A stretch of 14,061 nucleotides of DNA from 70-18 sp041691815 (GTDB taxonomy: Bacteria > Pseudomonadota > Alphaproteobacteria > Acetobacterales > Acetobacteraceae): contig JBEPTZ010000116.1 of assembly GCA_041691815.1 (NCBI GenBank), positions 1-14,061 on the forward strand, in the 5' to 3' direction. The position numbers and the translations under genes are program-made. Below the pieces are notes generated by a model that saw nothing but the letters and a program-made list of their open reading frames with translations, did not search any database and was not told the DNA's origin. Positions 1 to 5,234 of the stretch are shown here, one piece after another (positions within the stretch are counted from its first letter, which is position 1; the number at the start of each line of letters is the position of its first letter).

Positions 1-139
1 CTTCGCCCAGGCCGCCGGCTTCCACGACGGCTCAGCCGAAATCCTGCTGCAAAACACAGGCGCCTCCTGGACCCTGCTGCACGTCGACGGCCCCACCATT
101 CTCGCCAGCGCCAGCTACGACGCCAGACCCGGCCTGTAG
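1..139 (+). CDS. 3' end of an unidentified protein gene
   Basis: An open frame entering from the left edge (first full codon at position 2) ends with TAG at 137-139, giving 45 C-terminal residues. The tail contains the stretch EILLQNTGASWTLLHVDG and ends in SYDARPGL. It uses the same C-ending codons as the neighbouring genes, which supports real coding. There is too little sequence to assign a family. The tail has the general look of a histidine-phosphatase-like C-terminus, but I cannot support that call. It converges on the aldolase gene with an 18-bp gap, and I see no intrinsic terminator between them. Confidence 0.6.
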   Translation, partial: FAQAAGFHDGSAEILLQNTGASWTLLHVDGPTILASASYDARPGL

Positions 140-157
140 CCCCGCCCCGCCAGCCGC

Positions 158-1015
158 CTACCGATACAGGTCCGCCGCCTTGCCCGCCTTCGCCTTGCCC
201 TTCGCCTTGGCCGGCTTGTCGCCCAGCAGCCCCTGCATCACCTCGCCGCGGGTGCGCCAGAAGTTGCTCAGGATCCCCACATCCCAGCCGATGCAGAAAT
301 GCCTCACCCCCATCTCCAGATACGGCGCCGCCTGCTCCGGCTCGGCGATCTCCACCCGCGGCTGAATCCCCAGCCGCAACCCGGTCTCGATCGTCTTGCG
401 CTCGGCATTGCGCACATCGGCATGCGCCCGGTTCCCCGCCTGGCCGATCGACATCGAATAATCCGAGCCGCCAAACTGCACCATGTCGATCCCCGGCACC
501 GCCAGGATCGCGTCCAGATCCTCCACGCATTGCCGCTTCTCGACCATCAGCACCACCACCGCCTCGTCCAGCGCCTTCACATAGGCCGGCGACCCGCCCT
601 CGCGATTGGTGCCCACGTCGCGCCGCATGCCGACGCCGGTGAGCCCGAAGCCGCGCCGGTTGCCGGGGCTCTCGGCGCGCACCGCCGCCACGCAGGCCTT
701 CGCGTCGGCCACCGTCCGCACGTCGGAGAACAGGATCGACTGGAACCCCGAGCCGATCGCCCGCATCGCCTGGTGGGTGTGTTCGCCCTGCTCCACCTTG
801 ATCATGCCGCCGATCCCGGCCAACTCCAGCGCGCGCCCGAGATTGTCCAGATCATGCATGGTGAACGGCGCGTATTCAGCGGTGAACTCCACATAATCGT
901 AATGCCCGCCCGCCGCGCCGATCAGTTCGACCAGCGTCGGCCAGGTGGAGAGGATATGGGTGCCGAGCGACGGCAGCCCGGCATCGAGCTTCTGGCGCAG
1001 TTGATTGGGACGCAT
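158..1015 (-). CDS. HpcH/HpaI aldolase/citrate lyase family protein (atypical subgroup)
   Basis: A 285-residue protein of the HpcH/HpaI family. These are TIM-barrel, metal-dependent class II aldolases that cleave or form 2-oxo acids (pyruvate enolate chemistry). The expected family landmarks are visible in order: GTHILSTWPTLVE near the N-terminus, the barrel strand MVE (E159) and GGSDYSMSIGQ (D185). E159 and D185 match the two metal ligands of the family. Where HpcH-type enzymes have an EHAP motif with a catalytic His, this protein has AEYAP (Tyr48), and the following strand reads MIKVEQ with Lys73 near the usual substrate-binding Arg. The substrate may therefore differ from classical 2,4-dihydroxyheptenedioate. 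The C-terminus is a Lys/Ala-rich tail (about residues 267-281). ATG at 1015 was chosen because AAGGA lies about 8 bases upstream and family homology begins just after it. The open frame extends further upstream but is not family-like there. The gene is divergent from a LysR regulator. Confidence 0.88.
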   Translation of the reverse strand: MRPNQLRQKLDAGLPSLGTHILSTWPTLVELIGAAGGHYDYVEFTAEYAPFTMHDLDNLGRALELAGIGGMIKVEQGEHTHQAMRAIGSGFQSILFSDVRTVADAKACVAAVRAESPGNRRGFGLTGVGMRRDVGTNREGGSPAYVKALDEAVVVLMVEKRQCVEDLDAILAVPGIDMVQFGGSDYSMSIGQAGNRAHADVRNAERKTIETGLRLGIQPRVEIAEPEQAAPYLEMGVRHFCIGWDVGILSNFWRTRGEVMQGLLGDKPAKAKGKAKAGKAADLYR

Positions 1016-1123
1016 CTTGAGGTTCCTTGCAGTATTTCCACCGCAACTCTGCGTGCTGCCACGGTCCGCCGCAAGATGCCCCTCCCGCTTGCGCCGCACC
1101 GTCCCACCCGACACTCTGCCGCC
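1016..1123. promoter_or_regulatory. Divergent control region between aldolase and LysR genes
   Basis: This 108-bp intergenic region separates two divergent genes, the classical arrangement for a LysR-type regulator and its target. It holds an interrupted dyad, TTGC (1027-1030) and GCAA (1043-1046), separated by 12 bases. That size is similar to LysR binding sites, though it is not a textbook T-N11-A box. The dyad lies only 12 bases upstream of the aldolase start, so if it is bound it would more likely repress or autoregulate than activate. I see no convincing -35/-10 pair. Assignment as an operator is inference from gene layout plus the dyad. Confidence 0.35.
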
Positions 1124-2005
1124 ATGACCCTCGATCAACTCCGCGTCTTCGTCGCCGTGGCCGAGCGGCAGCACATGACGCGGGCCGCCGAATCGCTGAA
1201 CATCGCGCAATCCGCCGCCAGCGCCAGCATCGCCGCCCTCGAAGGCCGCCACGGTGCCCGCCTGTTCCACCGCGTCGGCCGCGGCATCGAACTGACCCAG
1301 TCCGGCCAGGCCTTCCTCATTGAGGCCCGCGCCGTGCTGGCCCGCGCCGCCGCCGCCGAGCACGTGCTGTCCGACCTCGGCGACCTCGCGCGCGGCACCC
1401 TGCTGGTGCAGGCCAGCCAGACCATCGCCAGCTACTGGCTGCCGCGCCACCTGGTCGCCTTCCGCCGCGCCCATCCCGGCATCGACATTCAGCTCACCGT
1501 CGGCAACACCGCCCAGGTCGCCGCCGCCATCCATGACGGCCTGGCCGAACTCGGCTTCGTCGAAGGTGCCGTCCACGACAAGCTGCTGGAAAGCCGCAAG
1601 GTGGCCCGCGACCAGTTGCTGATCGTGGTCGGCCCCGACCACCCCTGGGCGACCAAACCCCACATCACCCCGGCGCACCTACCCGACAGCGAATGGGTGC
1701 TGCGCGAACCCGGCTCCGGCACCCGCACGGTGTTCGAGGCGGCGCTGGAAGGCTTCGGCATCGCCCACGCCCTCCTGCGCGTGGCGCTGACCCTGCCCTC
1801 CAACGAGTCGGTCCGCGCCGCCGTGGAAGCCGGCCTGGGCGCCACCGCCATCTCCGCCTCGGTCGCCGCCCCCAGCATCGAGGCGGGCCTGCTCCGCCCG
1901 GTCGGCCTGACACTGCCGGAGCGCGATTTCCACGTCCTGCGCCACACCGAACGCTATCGCAGCCGTCCCGCCGAGGCCCTGCTGGCGCTGATCGGCGCCG
2001 CCTGA
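1124..2005 (+). CDS. LysR-family transcriptional regulator, CysL/YeiE-like
   Basis: A 293-residue protein of the usual LysR length. Residues 1-60 form the winged helix-turn-helix (LDQLRVFVAVAERQHMTRAA, then AQSAASASIAALE and GARLFHRVGRGIELTQSG). Residues about 92-290 form the periplasmic-binding-like effector domain. That domain carries the pattern typical of the CysL/YeiE subgroup: QASQTIASYWLPRHLVAF, LTVGNT, LGFVEG and REPGSGTR. YeiE is known as a sulfite-responsive regulator and CysL as a regulator of sulfite reductase, so a sulfur oxyanion effector is a reasonable guess. The start is ATG at 1124 because the HTH begins immediately there, although no clear Shine-Dalgarno precedes it. The gene diverges from the aldolase gene. 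A YeiH-type exporter, the usual partner of YeiE, lies about 0.8 kb downstream on the opposite strand beyond one small gene. Either could be its target. Confidence 0.92.
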   Translation: MTLDQLRVFVAVAERQHMTRAAESLNIAQSAASASIAALEGRHGARLFHRVGRGIELTQSGQAFLIEARAVLARAAAAEHVLSDLGDLARGTLLVQASQTIASYWLPRHLVAFRRAHPGIDIQLTVGNTAQVAAAIHDGLAELGFVEGAVHDKLLESRKVARDQLLIVVGPDHPWATKPHITPAHLPDSEWVLREPGSGTRTVFEAALEGFGIAHALLRVALTLPSNESVRAAVEAGLGATAISASVAAPSIEAGLLRPVGLTLPERDFHVLRHTERYRSRPAEALLALIGAA

Positions 2006-2027
2006 AACCGGCACGCGGTTGGCAGGC
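2000..2027. terminator. Weak hairpin between convergent genes
   Basis: GCCTG (2000-2004) can pair with CAGGC (2023-2027). Inside it AACCG (2006-2010) pairs with CGGTT (2016-2020), giving a stem interrupted by a small internal loop. It overlaps the LysR stop codon and lies 10 bp from the stop of the opposing DUF4337 gene. It could serve both strands as a transcript end, but there is no T run on either side, so it is not a standard intrinsic terminator. Confidence 0.25.
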
Positions 2028-2037
2028 AGCGGCCGCT

Positions 2038-2625
2038 CTAAATGAACCCCGCCGCCACCAGCCCTGCGAACACCCCGGCCGCCGCCCCCAGCGCGCCAGC
2101 CGCCAGCGCCAACGTCCGCACCCGCGTCACCACCGAGACCGAGGCCAGCACGATCGCGATCTGCAACGCGCCCACCACGCCCTCGTACAGGTGGTAGCGA
2201 TGGAACGCTACGTCGCGCAGCGCCTCCGAGGCCTTGGCGCGCTTCGCCAACTGCGCCCGGCCCTCGCCGCCCTTGGGGTCATCGAGCAGGCGGGCAGCGG
2301 TCACACGGGCGGCGGTGGCCTGCTTTTCCAGCGCCGCGGCGCCCACCGCGTCACGCCCCGCGGCCAGTGCCGTCAGCGTCTCGGCCTGGGCGGTGTAGAG
2401 GCTCGCCCGCGTTGTCTTGGCCTGGTAGAAGGCCCAGTCGTCGGTCGCCTGGATGTGGTGTGTCAGATAGCCGTTCTGCGCGCCTCTCTCGGCCATCTCG
2501 CCGATCGCCAGCCCGGCGGCCAGCACGGCAACCAGCACCGCCACCCGGCGGGCAGCGCCATCGCCATGCGCCGAATGGCCGGCATGCTCCAGCCCTTCCT
2601 TGGCGTATTCCAGGCTGTCGGTCAT
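2038..2625 (-). CDS. DUF4337 family membrane protein
   Basis: A 195-residue protein whose middle matches the DUF4337 pattern, with ATDDWAFYQAKTTRASLY at about residues 60-77 followed by a charged Ala-rich helix that could form a coiled coil. Three hydrophobic segments are visible: about 28-44, 148-166 and 171-194. A soluble helical domain of about 100 residues sits between the first and second. The function of the family is unknown. The start is ATG at 2625, preceded by GGAG at a spacing of 7. The open frame continues 34 codons upstream, but that part is Arg/Ala-rich, has no family features and is probably untranslated. It is the last gene on the - strand, 218 bp downstream of yeiH, and converges on the LysR gene with a 32-bp gap. 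Confidence 0.82.
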   Translation of the reverse strand: MTDSLEYAKEGLEHAGHSAHGDGAARRVAVLVAVLAAGLAIGEMAERGAQNGYLTHHIQATDDWAFYQAKTTRASLYTAQAETLTALAAGRDAVGAAALEKQATAARVTAARLLDDPKGGEGRAQLAKRAKASEALRDVAFHRYHLYEGVVGALQIAIVLASVSVVTRVRTLALAAGALGAAAGVFAGLVAAGFI

Positions 2626-2843
2626 CGGCGTGCTCCGGGCATCGCGGCGATCGGGGGAAGACGCTGCCCTATCGCCGGGCGATGCACCCGTTGCCAAGGC
2701 GGCGCGTGATAGGTCGGCCCGCCTCACCCGTCAAGCCGACAATGCATTCCCCGATCGCGCCGCGATATATCACGTCCGCCGCGCCCCGCAGGTCCTCGCC
2801 AGGACGCATGCCGACGATCGCGATCAGCGACCGCCGGCACGGC

Positions 2844-3923
2844 TCAGGCGATCCCGAGCACCCGGATCAGCCCGAAGCTGATCCCGCCCAGCACCAAGAG
2901 GCTCAAAGTCACCGCCGCCGTCACCCGTGCCCCGGCCCGCGCCACGCTGCGCACATTGGTGCTCAGCCCCAGCGCCGCCATCGACACGATGGTCAGCACA
3001 TTCGCCACCACCGCCGCCGGCCCCAGCACCAGTTGCGGCAGCAGATCGGCCGAGCGCAGCGCCGCCAGCACCAAAAAGCCGACAATGAACCACGGCACCA
3101 TCCTGTGCAGCTTCATCCCGCCCGCCTGCTGACGACCCTCACCCCGCCGCTGGCTGATCACCGACAGCACCAGCACCACCGGCCCGAGCATCAGCACCCG
3201 CACCAGCTTCACCAGAGTGCCCATCTGCACCGCCACCATGCCCAAGGGTGCCGCCGCCGCCAGCACCTGCGGCACCGCATACACGGTCAGCCCGGCCAGC
3301 ACGCCATATTGCAGCCCACTCAGATGCAGCAGCGGCGCCAGGAACGGCAGCAACAGCACCACCACCACGCCCAGCACCGCGGTAAACGCGATCGACGCCG
3401 CCACGTCCTCGCCATCGGCGCCGATCACCGGCGCCACCGCGGCAATCGCCGAGTTGCCGCAGATCGAGTTGCCGCAGGCCACCAGCACCGCCATCCGGTG
3501 CGGCAGCCCCAGCCCCCGCCCCATCGCGTAGCTGAGCGAGATCGCCACCACCACAGTGCCGGCGATGCCCAACACCAGCAGCGGCCCGGCGGCGATGATC
3601 ATCCGCGCGCTGATCGAGGCGCCGAGCAGAAATACCGCGATCTCCAGCAACGTCTTGGCGCTGAACCTGATCCCGGCAGCCCAGGCGGCACTCGGCGACC
3701 AGAACGTGCGCACCACCGTACCCACCAAAATCGCCAGCACCAGCGCCTCCAGCCAGGTCGCCCCGAACAGCTTCGCCTCGCCCCATTCCAGCCCGATCGA
3801 GACCCCGGTCACCGCCAGGCACACCCCCACCCCCGGCAGCACCCGCCGGAGAAACCCGCCAACCCGCCGCAATCCCAGATCCGGCATGGCATGGGGGAAA
3901 AAGGAAGTCGCTTGTTCAGACAT
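2844..3923 (-). CDS. YeiH/UPF0324 family putative sulfate/sulfite exporter
   Basis: A 359-residue polytopic inner-membrane protein with about ten hydrophobic segments. The family signature CGNSICGNSAIAAVAPVI is at about 150-167, matching the CGxSICGxSAIAAVAPVI pattern of UPF0324 (E. coli YeiH). Other family-like stretches are TLLEIAVFLLGASIS (91-105), PWFIVGFL (277-284) and MAALGLSTNVR (315-325). The family is annotated as a putative sulfate exporter and is often linked to a YeiE-type LysR regulator, which is present nearby. Direct transport evidence is limited. The start is ATG at 3923 because GAGG lies 6 bases upstream. The frame is open for 35 more codons upstream without family features, and an internal Met13 has no ribosome binding site. 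The start and the GAGG both lie within one arm of a long hairpin (separate entry). The upstream carrier gene on the same strand ends 123 bp away, so the two may share a transcript. Confidence 0.9.
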   Translation of the reverse strand: MSEQATSFFPHAMPDLGLRRVGGFLRRVLPGVGVCLAVTGVSIGLEWGEAKLFGATWLEALVLAILVGTVVRTFWSPSAAWAAGIRFSAKTLLEIAVFLLGASISARMIIAAGPLLVLGIAGTVVVAISLSYAMGRGLGLPHRMAVLVACGNSICGNSAIAAVAPVIGADGEDVAASIAFTAVLGVVVVLLLPFLAPLLHLSGLQYGVLAGLTVYAVPQVLAAAAPLGMVAVQMGTLVKLVRVLMLGPVVLVLSVISQRRGEGRQQAGGMKLHRMVPWFIVGFLVLAALRSADLLPQLVLGPAAVVANVLTIVSMAALGLSTNVRSVARAGARVTAAVTLSLLVLGGISFGLIRVLGIA

Positions 3924-3972
3924 CACGGGCCTCGTCGGAAAACCTGCAGCACGCAGGCGGGAGGCCCGTGAT
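3922..3972 (-). promoter_or_regulatory. Long hairpin covering the yeiH ribosome binding site and start codon
   Basis: On the + strand ATCACGGGCCTC (3922-3933) and GAGGCCCGTGAT (3961-3972) are perfect 12-base inverted repeats 27 bases apart. Inside the loop, CCTGC (3943-3947) and GCAGG (3953-3957) form a second small hairpin. Read as yeiH mRNA, the 3' arm is GAGGCCCGUGAU. It contains the Shine-Dalgarno GAGG and the first two bases of the AUG start, so the folded RNA would block initiation. There is no T run directly after it, so it is not a standard terminator. It could be a translational switch (temperature, ligand or coupling to upstream ribosomes) or a DNA operator with widely spaced half-sites. 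The structure is directly visible; the role is inference. Confidence 0.6.
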
Positions 3973-4046
3973 CTAGGCCGCCCATCCGCCACGATCCAAC
4001 AGCGATCCGCGATCCAACCGATCGTCAAAACCGATGGATCAAGCCC

Positions 4047-5039
4047 CTACCCCGCCGAAACCCGGTCAATCCGCCGCCGCGCCACCCACCCCGTCACCCG
4101 CGCATACACCGGCCGCAGCAGAAACGGGCTGAGGAACAGCGGAAACTGGCACAGCGCGAAAAACAGCCCCACCCGCGGGTCCGCCGCCGCCGGCAGCACC
4201 GCCAGATACAGCGCCATGTTGCGATTGCCGCTCATCAGCCCCGACGCCCCCGCCGTCCCCCAGCCCAGCGGCCAGAACGCCAGCGTGGTCACCAGATTCA
4301 GCCCGAACGCCGCCAGGAACGCCGCCGCCGCCGCCTCGGTCACCCACACCGGATCGGCCAGCATCCGCGCCGCCAGCCCCTGCATCACGCCAAACCCATA
4401 CAGCACCACCAGCCACACCACCGCCCCGTCCACCGCCGGCCCATACGGCACCAGCCGCGCCTCCCCCACCGCCCGCCGGATCAGCAGCGAAGCCACAATC
4501 GGCACCCCCACCGCCAGCAGCAGCCGCAACATGAACGCCGGCACCGACAGCGCCAGATCGACCCCCATCAACAGATGCGCCATCGGCGGCGCGGTCAGCG
4601 GCACCAGCACCGTGGTCGCCAAAGTCGCCAGCAAGGTCAACTCCGGGTCCAGCCCCACCAGCCGCGCGAACGCCGGCCCCGAAGTCGCCGCGCAGCCGGT
4701 GGCGAAAATCACCACCCCCGCCGCAATCCCGGCATCCAGATGCAGCGGCGCCACCACCACCCAGGCCAGCACCGGGCACACCAGCAACTGAAACACCACA
4801 TTCCACGCCAGCCGCACCGGGCGCCGCAAATGCCCCACCGCCGCCGGAATATCCACCCGCAACAACACCAGCGTCATCAGCGACACCACCACCGGCGTAA
4901 TCACCCCATGAAACGCCGTCGCCAGCGGCGGAATCAACAACCCGCCAAACACCCCAAACCCCAGCAGCGCCGGCCCCCGCCGCGCCGACTCGGCAAAAAA
5001 CCAATCCACCCACCCCAGCAACTTGGCCGCGTTCGCCAC
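4047..5039 (-). CDS. Bile acid:sodium symporter (BASS) family carrier
   Basis: A 330-residue, strongly hydrophobic inner-membrane protein with about nine or ten membrane segments. Two family-type conserved stretches are visible: FATGCAATSGPAFARLVGLD (about 112-131), which resembles the BASS substrate/ion-binding crossover, and SGNRNMALYLAVLP (about 270-283), which resembles the GxRNxxL motif of the second repeat. BASS carriers move organic anions with sodium; the substrate here cannot be read from sequence. The start is GTG at 5039. It is the only plausible start before an in-frame stop seven codons upstream, and a GAGGA sits about 10 bases before it. It is the first gene of a - strand run followed by yeiH. 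It is divergent from pcrA across the composite repeat. Confidence 0.83.
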   Translation of the reverse strand: MANAAKLLGWVDWFFAESARRGPALLGFGVFGGLLIPPLATAFHGVITPVVVSLMTLVLLRVDIPAAVGHLRRPVRLAWNVVFQLLVCPVLAWVVVAPLHLDAGIAAGVVIFATGCAATSGPAFARLVGLDPELTLLATLATTVLVPLTAPPMAHLLMGVDLALSVPAFMLRLLLAVGVPIVASLLIRRAVGEARLVPYGPAVDGAVVWLVVLYGFGVMQGLAARMLADPVWVTEAAAAAFLAAFGLNLVTTLAFWPLGWGTAGASGLMSGNRNMALYLAVLPAAADPRVGLFFALCQFPLFLSPFLLRPVYARVTGWVARRRIDRVSAG

Positions 5040-5080
5040 CCGTTCTATATCCTCACATCATGCACGTAGCGATTCCCTCA

Positions 5081-5234
5081 GGCAGCAAGGCAAGGTCTTC
5101 TTTTTGTGAACAAAAAGAAGCAAAAAAACTTTCTATCCATTGGAGACTCCCGAGTCTCCACCCCACCGCCGTTGCAAGGCGGATAAAAGTTTTTTGGTTC
5201 TTTTTTTCAAAAAAGAACAACTGGCTTCCCTGCC
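5081..5234. repeat. Composite four-hairpin inverted repeat before the helicase gene
   Basis: A 154-bp AT-tract-rich element that contrasts with the GC-rich surroundings. It contains four hairpins. H1 is CTTCTTTTTG (5097-5106) with CAAAAAGAAG (5111-5120). H2 is GGAGACTC (5142-5149) with GAGTCTCC (5152-5159). H3 is CCGCC (5166-5170) with GGCGG (5178-5182). H4 is GTTCTTTTTT (5197-5206) with AAAAAAGAAC (5209-5218). H1 and H4 with their flanks are inverted copies of each other: AAAAAACTTT (5123-5132) pairs with AAAGTTTTTT (5186-5195), and ATCC (5135-5138) pairs with GGAT (5181-5184). The outermost ends (GGCAG at 5081-5085, CTGCC at 5230-5234) also match in inverted orientation. The whole could fold as a cloverleaf. 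It looks like a small non-coding mobile or extragenic repeat (MITE/REP-like). A short + strand open frame across it (5060-5242) is probably not a gene. Confidence 0.65.

Noticed and set aside
2626..2727. 34-codon upstream extension of the DUF4337 frame.
   Set aside because: It lacks family features, and a good GGAG ribosome binding site supports the start at 2625.
2792..2825. Small hairpin (GTCCT/AGGAC) and GATCGCGATC palindrome downstream of yeiH, considered as a terminator.
   Set aside because: Stems are only five bases and there is no T run on the - strand.
2367..3971. Very long + strand open frame of Arg/His/Gln/Pro-rich composition.
   Set aside because: It is antisense to DUF4337 and YeiH; the composition is a shadow of GC-biased codons and no domain is visible.
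3556..4791. Long + strand open frame (about 411 codons) antisense to the yeiH and BASS genes, rich in Ser/Thr/Pro/Arg.
   Set aside because: It spans two well-supported - strand membrane-protein genes and their gap, and its product has the low-complexity composition expected from the opposite strand of GC-rich coding DNA.
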